NCBI GenBank assembly: GCA_016919605.1
Contig: JACXTQ010000010.1
Span: forward strand, 1 to 5,389
Reading direction: 5' to 3'
Origin: Methylovulum sp.
GTDB lineage: Bacteria; Pseudomonadota; Gammaproteobacteria; Methylococcales; Methylomonadaceae
DNA: 5,389 bases
Both the position numbers and the translations under genes were made by a program. The notes beneath the pieces are model-generated. The model was not told where the DNA came from and searched no databases. It was given only the letters and a program-made list of their open reading frames with translations. Positions within the stretch are counted from its first letter, which is position 1. Each line of letters opens with the position of its first letter. Shown one piece after another: positions 1 to 4,946 of this stretch.

Positions 1-149
1 ATTTGGCTAAGCTGCAAATCCATCATACCCAGCAAGGTGCCGATAATAAATGCGCCAATGGCAATGCTGGTGATTGCCAAGGCGGTGCGGGATTTATGGA
101 TTAATAAATCGGCGGCGACTTTTTGCCAAAGATAGGTGCTTAAGAACAT
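1..149 (-). CDS. ABC transporter permease, FtsX/MacB-like (N-terminal fragment)
   Basis: Only the first 49 residues are in the window; the gene continues past the left edge. The product starts MFLSTYLWQKVAADLL, followed by a basic HKSRTAL stretch and a hydrophobic segment (about residues 23-43, rich in A, I, G and L). This is how FtsX/MacB-type permeases begin: a short cytoplasmic amphipathic helix, an R/K-rich turn, then the first membrane helix. The start ATG (base 149) overlaps the 3' end of the ATPase gene by 10 bases in another frame, with GGGG about 6 bases upstream as a possible ribosome site. The two genes are therefore very probably translationally coupled subunits of one exporter. 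The substrate cannot be told. The fragment fits the long 'putative ABC transport system permease' type at least as well as LolC/E. Confidence 0.8.
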   Translation of the reverse strand, partial: MFLSTYLWQKVAADLLIHKSRTALAITSIAIGAFIIGTLLGMMDLQLSQ

Positions 150-853
150 GGCGGCCCCATCGCCGGGGTTTGCTGGCAGTCGGTTTGGATACGCCCGTCC
201 TGTAAGCAGATACGCCGCGTTGCCGCCTGCGCCAGTTCATCATTATGCGTCACCATCACCAAGGTTTTGCCCTCATGGCGCAAATCGGCAAATAAACGGA
301 ACACCGCTTCGGCGGTGTGGCTGTCAAGATTGCCGGTCGGCTCGTCGGCAATAATCAACGCCGGATCATTCGCCAAAGCGCGGGCTAACGCCGCCCGTTG
401 CTGTTGCCCGCCAGACACTTGCCCCGGCAAATGCTTGGCATGGGCATCTAAGCCGACTAACGCCAATAAATGCCGCGCCCGTGCCAACCGCTCACGCTTG
501 GGTAACAAGCCGACAAAATCCATCGGCAATAAAATGTTTTGCAATAAGGTCAAGGACGGCAATAATTGGAAAAACTGGAAGACAATGCCGACATTCAGGC
601 CGCGCCATACCGACAAGCGTTCTTCGCTCAAGCCTTCCAAGGCACTGCCGTTAACGGTGACTTGGCCTGAGCAGGGGCGGTCTATGCCCGTTAGGATATT
701 CAGTAACGTCGATTTGCCGTTACCCGAAGGGCCGACTATCGCGACAAACTCCCCCGCCGCAACCGTTAAGGAAATGTCATTTAACACAGGCTGTTTGAAC
801 TGCCCAAGCGCGTAAGCTTTATGGACATGGCTAAGCTGGATAAGGTCGGACAT
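140..853 (-). CDS. ABC exporter ATP-binding protein, LolD/MacB-type
   Basis: This 237-residue protein is a complete ABC ATPase and should energise the adjacent FtsX-like permease at the inner membrane. Visible motifs in order are: Walker A GPSGNGKST (41-49), Q-loop glutamine at 93 within VFQFFQLLPSLT, signature VSGGQQQR (146-153), Walker B LIIADEP with catalytic Glu171, D-loop GNLD (174-177) and switch His203 in VTHN. The FQ-LLP Q-loop context and the ADEPTGNLD string are typical of the family that includes LolD, MacB and FtsE. Its length is normal for a free-standing subunit. It is the first gene of the pair, with an extended -10 element about 35 bases upstream of the ATG but no good Shine-Dalgarno. 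The family moves lipoproteins, lipids, peptides or macrolides out of the membrane. No lolC/lolE partner is visible, so I do not assign lolD. Confidence 0.93.
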   Translation of the reverse strand: MSDLIQLSHVHKAYALGQFKQPVLNDISLTVAAGEFVAIVGPSGNGKSTLLNILTGIDRPCSGQVTVNGSALEGLSEERLSVWRGLNVGIVFQFFQLLPSLTLLQNILLPMDFVGLLPKRERLARARHLLALVGLDAHAKHLPGQVSGGQQQRAALARALANDPALIIADEPTGNLDSHTAEAVFRLFADLRHEGKTLVMVTHNDELAQAATRRICLQDGRIQTDCQQTPAMGPPCS

Positions 854-887
854 AAATTAAACTGGTGTTCTCAAAAAAAACAGGTAC

Positions 888-896
888 ATTCTAACA
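888..896 (-). promoter_or_regulatory. extended -10 element for the ABC exporter pair
   Basis: Read on the minus strand, this is TGTTAGAAT: a TG-N extension plus TAGAAT, five of six matches to the sigma-70 -10 consensus. It would start transcription near 881, about 28 bases before the ATPase ATG. There is no good -35 hexamer at the expected distance, which is tolerable for an extended -10 promoter. The leader then contains a T8 run followed by GAGAAC. Confidence 0.4.
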
Positions 897-995
897 TGCC
901 TTGACTATGATGCTGACTCTTACCCGATTGTTGTGATTGTTGAAAATTCCCCAAGGCGGCATTGGGCACATTGGGGCGATGGACGAGGGTGCTGT

Positions 996-1131
996 TCAAA
1001 GAAGCGCCGCTTCCAAGAGATAGGTCCCATCGGCCTCGGTGATACCTTCGAGTGTGGCGGGACGGTCAAGGCTGATGATGGCCAAGCCCCCGGAGGCTTG
1101 ACAGCAATTCCTTACACTCTTCGGCAATCAT
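996..1131 (-). pseudogene. possible remnant of a decayed minus-strand gene
   Basis: The 366-base gap 854-1219 holds no convincing intact gene. On the minus strand, a frame opening at ATG 1131 reads MIAEECKELLSSLRG. It then breaks at a run of five C (plus strand, 1087-1091). Dropping one base of that run joins it to a second frame, LAIISLDRPATLEGITEADG and onward, which ends at the TGA at 996-998. The joined peptide would be about 44 residues. Its composition is protein-like, whereas the opposite-strand reading is rich in Cys, Trp and Gly. I recognise no family. The first frame is also open upstream of the ATG as far as the neighbouring gene. This could be a degraded gene end or chance. Confidence 0.2.
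1083..1100. repeat. 6-bp stem-loop inside the 854-1219 gap
   Basis: CAAGCC and GGCTTG form a perfect inverted repeat around a six-base loop (CCCGGA). No T-tract follows on either strand, so it is not a standard intrinsic terminator. It coincides with the C-run where the putative minus-strand remnant changes frame. Confidence 0.4.
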
Positions 1132-1219
1132 GGGCTGATCCCGGTCGGATAGTAATTTGCTAATTAGACAGGATTTTAGCGGTATGGTTCCATAATTAAC
1201 GGTAACATAGCCTACCCGA

Positions 1220-1792
1220 ATGACCTTAATACAAACTTTTTGGCTGCTGCTAGGCAGCGTTTGGGCGGCGGCGGAAACCGTTATGGCCCTAAAAACCCGT
1301 GTTCCCGATTTGTCGGCCAGCCCCGCCCGTTTTCGTTCCGCTAGAGGGATATGGTGGGTTATATTAGGTGCATTAGCGCTAGCCTTGGCCTTTAAGCACC
1401 TGCACTGGCTACCTTTGCCGTTAGCTTATCTGCCGCGCCAAGCTTTGGCCTTAGGGCTAATGCTCATGGCGCTGGGCTTACGGTTTTATGCCATCATCCG
1501 TTTGGGGCAATGGTTCAGTACCCAAGCCGTCATCCAACCCCAACACCGTTTGATTGAGCAAGGCCCTTACCGCTACATCCGCCATCCGGCGTATACCGGC
1601 CTATTGGGCGCGTTTATCGCCGCTGGCATAGCAATGGGTGACGGTTTGGCGCTACTCGCCCTCGCTTGTCCGTTGGCGTGGGTGCTAGAGCAGCGCATGG
1701 CTTATGAAGAAAATCTGTTAAGCGGCCATTTTGGCCCCGCTTATAGCGCGTACCGCCAACGGACGAAAAAATGGCTCCCTTGGCTTTATTAA
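1220..1792 (+). CDS. ICMT-like integral membrane methyltransferase family protein
   Basis: This 190-residue polytopic membrane protein has hydrophobic segments at about 3-22, 43-60, 72-93 and 127-158. The C-terminal half carries the signature of the isoprenylcysteine carboxyl methyltransferase / phospholipid methyltransferase fold: LIEQGPYRYIRHPAYTG (111-127), then a Glu after a membrane helix (E157 in VLEQRM, with E163-E164) and FGPAYSAYRQR (171-181). In this fold the RHP..Y motif and the later Glu and FG..Y..Y elements shape the S-adenosylmethionine pocket at the cytoplasmic face. Bacterial members are widespread, and the methyl acceptor of most is unknown. The gene stands alone. CATAAT at 1191-1196 is a possible -10, but no clear Shine-Dalgarno precedes the ATG. 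The C-terminus is basic-aromatic (KKWLPWLY). The fold assignment is firm; the substrate is not. Confidence 0.85.
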   Translation: MTLIQTFWLLLGSVWAAAETVMALKTRVPDLSASPARFRSARGIWWVILGALALALAFKHLHWLPLPLAYLPRQALALGLMLMALGLRFYAIIRLGQWFSTQAVIQPQHRLIEQGPYRYIRHPAYTGLLGAFIAAGIAMGDGLALLALACPLAWVLEQRMAYEENLLSGHFGPAYSAYRQRTKKWLPWLY

Positions 1793-2205
1793 CCCCAGAA
1801 CCGCCGCCGCTTACCCCTCAAATATCTGTTTATTAACGGGCGTGATGTCAATATATTGTGTGAATTTCTATTTTAGAAACATTATATTGTGTTTAAAATT
1901 TCAAAAACCGAATGCTTTCACAGTCTCTATCGCTAATGCCACCTTACCGCGCTGTTTGCAAGGTTGACCCTGTGGCATTTGCTCTGTCTCCGGTCGCCTA
2001 TTATGACTAAGGTCGAGATAGCGTCTAGTTTCTATGTTGATGCGCAAATCATCAATATAGGGGGCGTACGGTATCTGGAAAGAAATCGCCGAACACCTGC
2101 CTCGCCATCGCCGAAGGCCCTTATGCGTGGCTGAACGGGTATTGGCTTAAGCGCATCCCGTAGGGCAATCGCCGGATTTTTTCTAGTTAGCACCTTACCC
2201 AGCCC
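1793..2205. other. gene-poor intergenic region
   Basis: I can support no gene between the methyltransferase and the zur control region. The first part (about 1820-1910) is strongly AT-rich and carries the repeat cluster annotated separately. The second part (about 1910-2200) has several short open stretches with no usable start or ribosome site. The longest lies on the minus strand between stops at 2147-2149 and 1901-1903. It gives about 81 residues with no ATG and includes PYIDDLRINIETRRYLDLS. A plus-strand frame from ATG 2003 gives about 43 residues. Overlapping openness in several frames is expected by chance here, though decayed coding DNA is possible. No terminator for the methyltransferase gene is evident. 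Confidence 0.5.
1852..1892. repeat. direct repeat - inverted repeat - direct repeat cluster
   Basis: The 10-base word TATATTGTGT occurs at 1852-1861 and again at 1883-1892, exactly 31 bases apart, or roughly three helical turns. Between the copies is a perfect inverted repeat, TTTCTA (1865-1870) and TAGAAA (1874-1879), around TTT. The second copy also sits in an imperfect palindrome, AAACA...TGTTT (1877-1894). The layout resembles a multi-site operator, but no gene starts immediately downstream on either strand. Confidence 0.45.
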
Positions 2206-2214
2206 TGTTATAAG
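2187..2214 (+). promoter_or_regulatory. predicted sigma-70 promoter of zur
   Basis: TTAGCA (2187-2192) and TATAAG (2209-2214) are spaced by 16 bases. The -10 has five of six consensus bases and the -35 has four. Transcription would begin near 2221, leaving a leader of about 35 bases. The -10 lies inside the Fur-family palindrome, so a bound repressor would block RNA polymerase. An alternative -10 is TATATT at 2216-2221. Confidence 0.4.
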
Positions 2215-2227
2215 ATATATTATAACA
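2206..2227. promoter_or_regulatory. Zur box (Fur-family operator) upstream of zur
   Basis: TGTTATAA (2206-2213) and TTATAACA (2220-2227) are perfect inverted repeats around GATATA; only two of the 22 positions break the symmetry. The outer arms match the half-site of the known gammaproteobacterial Zur motif, which has TGTTATA and TATAACA as its arms. The arms are farther apart than in a single 7-1-7 site. Read as two overlapping sites sharing the central GATATA hexamer, the right-hand one keeps 12 of 14 consensus positions and the left-hand one 10 of 14. This is the arrangement expected when two Fur-family dimers bind opposite faces. It lies 28 bases before the zur ATG and covers the -10, so negative autoregulation by zinc-loaded Zur is likely. 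Confidence 0.75.
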
Positions 2228-2255
2228 TTCGCCCTTTTAACCCGCCGCCGCCCTG

Positions 2256-2762
2256 ATGAATACCCCCGCCGACCCGACGTTGCCCGTACCGGAAACCCCA
2301 CATAACCATAAGCAATGTGTCCATGATGCCCTGAAAATGGCGGAGCTGTTATGTGTCGAGCGCGGGGTACAGTTGACCGCTAGCCGCCATCAAGTGCTGG
2401 AGCTGATTTGGGAAAGCCATAAGGCGGTGAAGGCTTATGAGCTGTTGGATCGGATCAGGCCCTTACAAGCCGCCGCCAAACCCGCGACCATTTACCGCGC
2501 TTTGGATTTTTTATTGGCTCAAGGGTTGGTGCATCGGGTCGAGAGCTTGAATGCGTTTGTCGGTTGCAGTTGTTCGGGGCATCAGCATGAGCAGTTGCTG
2601 TTGATTTGCAAGCAGTGTGAAGAGGTTGAAGAGCGTATGGCGGCTGAGGTTATGCAGGTGTTGGCCGAGGAGTTCAGGCAAGCGGGTTTTGCCGCTCACA
2701 GTAAGGCGATTGAAGTGCATGGGTTGTGTAAAAAATGCGTGGGGTTGGTTAACAGTGAGTAA
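2256..2762 (+). CDS. zur: zinc uptake regulator Zur (Fur family)
   Basis: This 168-residue repressor of the Fur superfamily matches the E. coli Zur layout and length (171). The winged-helix part is seen as VQLTASRHQVLELIW (38-52), AYELLDRIRP (60-69) and KPATIYRALDFLLAQGLVHR (75-94). The KPxTxYRALDFLLxQGxVHxVES string separates Zur from Fur, PerR and Irr. Metal ligands are in place. Cys118-x-x-Cys121 and Cys158-x-x-Cys161 should hold the structural zinc. His93, Cys104, a His at 109 or 111, and Glu126 align with the E. coli regulatory zinc site. With zinc bound, the family represses zinc import genes (such as znuABC) and ribosomal-protein paralogues. I keep ATG 2256, although its Shine-Dalgarno is weak, because it retains the HNHKQC segment (16-21), which I believe from memory recurs in related Zurs. 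The gene stands alone, with no znu genes in the window. Confidence 0.92.
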   Translation: MNTPADPTLPVPETPHNHKQCVHDALKMAELLCVERGVQLTASRHQVLELIWESHKAVKAYELLDRIRPLQAAAKPATIYRALDFLLAQGLVHRVESLNAFVGCSCSGHQHEQLLLICKQCEEVEERMAAEVMQVLAEEFRQAGFAAHSKAIEVHGLCKKCVGLVNSE

Positions 2763-2836
2763 GGCTGTTGGGCTTTTATGTAGAGACCTTGCACGGGCAA
2801 AACATCTTGGGGGCAAGAACGAGTTGGCTAAGGCTC

Positions 2837-4165
2837 TTACAAGCCATAACGCTTACGTTTGCGCCATAAGGTCGCCCGGCTCATGCCTAATAACTCCCCC
2901 GCATGGCCTACCGAGCCGTTGCTTTGCTGCAAGGCTTGGCGGATGGCGGTGGCCTCGTCTTCGCCGGATAAGCGCAATTTGGTAGTGACGGCAGGGGCTT
3001 CCAGGCTGGCGGGTTCACGAAATTCTGGCGGCAATTCTGATAGTTTCAATGTAGTGCCGCGCCCGACCGCAAACGCATATTCAATGACGTTATGCAGTTC
3101 GCGGACGTTGCCGGGCCATGAGTAATCCAGCAACAGGCGCATAGCCAAGGGGTCTATCTTATCAATCCGGCGGAAATTTTCGGCGTTATGCAATTGGATA
3201 AAATGCCACAGCAATAGGCTAATATCCTCGCGGCGCTCACGCAAGGCCGGTAGGAAAATCGGCACGACGCGCAAGCGGTACATCAAATCCTCGCGGAACT
3301 CGCCTTTTTTGACCTGTTCGCGTAACGAGCGGTGCGAGGCGGCGACCAGCCGCACATCCACGCTCACCGAACGGTCGCCGCCCACAGGGATAAAATTGCG
3401 CTCCTGAATTACCCGTAGTAGTTTGGCCTGTAAGTCTAACGGCAATTCGGCGACTTCATCCAGAAACAGCGTGCCGCCATGCGCCCGTTGGAACATGCCA
3501 TGATGATCCTTAATAGCCCCGGTAAACGCCCCACGGACATGGCCGAACAATTCGCTTTCTAGCAAACTGCTGGATAAGGCCGCGCAATTGATCGCCAAAA
3601 ACGGCGCGTTCCGCCGCACGCTTAACTGATGGATTGCCCGCGCCACTAACTCTTTGCCCGAACCGCTTTCGCCCCTGACCAATACGGTGGCGGTGGTTTC
3701 GGCGGCGTTTTGGATAATCTGAAATACTGCCTGCATGGCTGGGGAACGGCTGATGATGCCGTAAAAATTCTGTTTGGACGGTTTTTGGATGGTCGGCAAA
3801 CTGTCCTTGCCCTCTTGCCCACACCCGCTTAACAAGCCGATACCGCCCATGACCGCGCCGTGGGTATCACGCACCATTTGCACGGATTTTTTCAGGCAGA
3901 CGATTTGCCCGTCCTGATTGGCTACTGTCAGCATTTGCCCGTCTTCTTCGCTGGTGAGGGCATAATCCGCCCCGCACGGCTTGGCGGCCATTTGTGCGGC
4001 GGACAAGCCTGTCAACCGCTCCATCGCCGCGCTCCAATAGCGGACGTTCTGCCCCTTATCGACACAATACACCAAGCTATCATCCAGTAATGCCAGTAGG
4101 GAGGCCAACAGCCCTTGCGTGTCAAAATCGGCTAATAAAGGGGCAAGGTCGGGAATTTGTTTCAT
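2837..4165 (-). CDS. sigma-54-dependent transcriptional regulator (PAS-AAA+-Fis)
   Basis: This 442-residue protein is a complete enhancer-binding activator of sigma-54 RNA polymerase. Residues about 17-113 form a PAS-like sensor (DDSLVYCVDKGQNVRYWSAAMERLTG, quoted only by its ends: DDSLVY and MERLTG). Its four cysteines are at 34, 64, 90 and 115. The AAA+ domain starts near 135: Walker A GESGSGKE (165-172), ELFGHVRGAFTGA with the sigma-54-contacting GAFTGA loop (212-217), Walker B TLFLDE (232-237), arginine fingers R291 and R297 in FREDLMYR, and sensor II WPGNVREL (350-357). A Fis-type helix-turn-helix closes the protein (about 405-440, GELLGMSRATLWRKRKRYGL). No receiver domain is present, so control is probably by a PAS ligand or redox state rather than phosphorylation. 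It converges with zur (74-base gap, no clear terminator) and diverges from dsbB. No -24/-12 promoter is seen in the window, so its targets are probably elsewhere. Confidence 0.93.
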   Translation of the reverse strand: MKQIPDLAPLLADFDTQGLLASLLALLDDSLVYCVDKGQNVRYWSAAMERLTGLSAAQMAAKPCGADYALTSEEDGQMLTVANQDGQIVCLKKSVQMVRDTHGAVMGGIGLLSGCGQEGKDSLPTIQKPSKQNFYGIISRSPAMQAVFQIIQNAAETTATVLVRGESGSGKELVARAIHQLSVRRNAPFLAINCAALSSSLLESELFGHVRGAFTGAIKDHHGMFQRAHGGTLFLDEVAELPLDLQAKLLRVIQERNFIPVGGDRSVSVDVRLVAASHRSLREQVKKGEFREDLMYRLRVVPIFLPALRERREDISLLLWHFIQLHNAENFRRIDKIDPLAMRLLLDYSWPGNVRELHNVIEYAFAVGRGTTLKLSELPPEFREPASLEAPAVTTKLRLSGEDEATAIRQALQQSNGSVGHAGELLGMSRATLWRKRKRYGL

Positions 4166-4205
4166 GAAAAATGTTCGAAAGTCGGGCTAATCGGAAAAAG
4201 TGCCT

Positions 4206-4233
4206 ATTCTAATGGCAAAACGGCAACGGTGAA
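4206..4233 (-). promoter_or_regulatory. predicted sigma-70 promoter of the sigma-54 activator gene
   Basis: On the minus strand, TTCACC (4228-4233) and TAGAAT (4206-4211) are separated by 16 bases, with four and five consensus matches. Transcription would start near 4199, about 34 bases before the ATG at 4165. No recognisable Shine-Dalgarno precedes that ATG. Confidence 0.35.
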
Positions 4234-4284
4234 AAAAGCAATGTCCCAGCCGCCTTAGCGGCGTTTCGTGCTTGGCGGTTGCCG
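4221..4284. repeat. long inverted repeat with nested hairpin in the divergent promoter region
   Basis: CGGCAAC (4221-4227) is repeated in inverse orientation as GTTGCCG (4278-4284). Read in the same sense, both arms extend to CGGCAAC followed by G/C then G. Inside lies a second stem, GCCGC-CTTA-GCGGC (4250-4263). The left arm falls within the spacer of the predicted activator promoter, and the right arm overlaps a possible -35 (TTGCCG, 4279-4284) for dsbB. It could be a pair of operator half-sites or an RNA structure in a leader. A short stretch after the inner stem (GTTTCG) is too poor in T for a good terminator. Confidence 0.45.
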
Positions 4285-4330
4285 ATGTTACACTAATTGT
4301 ATTTTAACGTAGGTTTAATCCTAAAATCGT

Positions 4331-4337
4331 AAGGTGA
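4331..4337 (+). promoter_or_regulatory. strong ribosome binding site of dsbB
   Basis: AAGGTGA lies six bases before the ATG at 4344. It is the best Shine-Dalgarno in the window and fixes the dsbB start. Confidence 0.7.
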
Positions 4338-4343
4338 TGTGGT

Positions 4344-4850
4344 ATGTTGGAGTTATTAAAGTTTAATCCCAGGATCTGGTTTCTTTTGGGGTTTTTAGGC
4401 TGTGTGTTTTTGCTGGGCATGGGGGCTTATTTTCAATTGGTCGATGGGCTGGAGCCTTGCCCTTTGTGCATTTCCCAGCGTATCGCCATTGCCTTGACAG
4501 GCCTATGCTTTCTGGTGGCGGCCATCCATAACCCCCAGCGGCCAGGCATCAAGATTTACGCCATTACAGGTGCGGTCATCGCCCTGTGTGGCGGTGCCGT
4601 GTCCACCCGCCATGTCTGGATACAGCACTTACCACCCGATAAAGTGCCCGAATGTGGGCCGGGCTTGGAGTATGTGTTCCAAAATTTTCCGCTATCGGCC
4701 ACGATCAAGCTGATGCTCAACGGCACGGGAGATTGTGCGGAAGTCAATTGGCAGTTTTTGGGTTTTAGTATGCCTGCGTGGACTTTGCTGGCCTTTTTGC
4801 TGCTGGCCAGCTTAAGCCTGTTGCAAATTTGGAATAAAACGGCGGATTGA
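4344..4850 (+). CDS. dsbB: disulfide bond formation protein DsbB
   Basis: This 168-residue inner-membrane protein is close to the E. coli length (176). DsbB reoxidises the periplasmic thiol oxidase DsbA and passes the electrons to ubiquinone or menaquinone. The first redox pair is Cys39-Pro-Leu-Cys42 in LEPCPLCISQR. The second is Cys104 (PECGPGLEY) and Cys131 (GTGDCAEV), in the long second periplasmic loop. Arg46, which follows the CxxC as ISQR, corresponds to the quinone-interacting Arg48 of E. coli. Four membrane helices are visible at about 11-28, 45-61, 70-87 and 143-162. FSMPAWTL (141-148) before the last helix is characteristic. All four essential cysteines are present, so the protein should be functional. 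It has its own strong ribosome site and lies 96 bases before nadA. No dsbA is in the window. Confidence 0.95.
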   Translation: MLELLKFNPRIWFLLGFLGCVFLLGMGAYFQLVDGLEPCPLCISQRIAIALTGLCFLVAAIHNPQRPGIKIYAITGAVIALCGGAVSTRHVWIQHLPPDKVPECGPGLEYVFQNFPLSATIKLMLNGTGDCAEVNWQFLGFSMPAWTLLAFLLLASLSLLQIWNKTAD

Positions 4851-4891
4851 GGCCGTAGTTAGGATGCCAATTTAATCAGTATTAGTCATAT

Positions 4892-4916
4892 CCGCCAGAA
4901 ACTTTTAAAATGGCGG
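4892..4916. repeat. inverted repeat between dsbB and nadA
   Basis: CCGCCA (4892-4897) and TGGCGG (4911-4916) are perfect complements around a 13-base AT-rich loop. A T-rich stretch (ATTATTTTT) begins only about 8 bases beyond the stem, so this is a poor match to an intrinsic terminator of dsbB. The stem ends five bases before a possible nadA -10, so a regulatory role is equally possible. Confidence 0.35.
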
Positions 4917-4920
4917 TACA

Positions 4921-4926
4921 TAGAAT
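4921..4926 (+). promoter_or_regulatory. possible -10 element of nadA
   Basis: TAGAAT matches the -10 consensus at five of six positions and would start transcription near 4933, about 14 bases before the nadA ATG. No good -35 is present. GAGA at 4934-4937, nine bases before the ATG, is the only candidate ribosome site. The short leader makes this promoter tentative. Confidence 0.25.
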
Positions 4927-4946
4927 TATTTTTGAGAACTATTTAC

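Noticed and set aside
267..815. 182-codon plus-strand open frame
   Set aside because: It is antisense to the ABC ATPase, whose every motif is intact. The translation is rich in Lys, Arg, Asn and Cys with no recognisable domain, as expected of a shadow frame.
140..853. Calling the ATPase LolD
   Set aside because: The ATPase motifs are shared by LolD, MacB, FtsE and YbbA-type proteins. No lolC or lolE is visible, and the permease fragment does not identify the subgroup.
933..1163. 76-codon plus-strand open frame in the 854-1219 gap
   Set aside because: The translation is dominated by Gly, Cys, Arg and Trp, has no Shine-Dalgarno and matches no family I know. The minus strand here looks more protein-like.
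2032..2301. 89-codon minus-strand open frame overlapping the zur promoter and start
   Set aside because: It would run through the Zur box and the zur 5' end, has an Arg-rich unconvincing translation and lacks a ribosome site.
2763..2836. Terminator between the convergent zur and activator genes
   Set aside because: Short competing repeats exist (CTTGC 2788-2792 with GCAAG 2813-2817; CTTG 2806-2809 with CAAG 2814-2817), but stems are only 4-5 bases and no T-tract follows on either strand.
2617..2985. 122-codon plus-strand frame across the zur / activator junction
   Set aside because: It overlaps two well-supported genes, zur in another frame and the activator on the other strand, and shows no domain.
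4274..4284. TTGGCGGTTGCC as a possible sigma-54 promoter before dsbB
   Set aside because: The GG and GC dinucleotides are only five bases apart; a -24/-12 promoter needs about ten. The similar TGGCATTTGC at 1973-1982 fails for the same reason.
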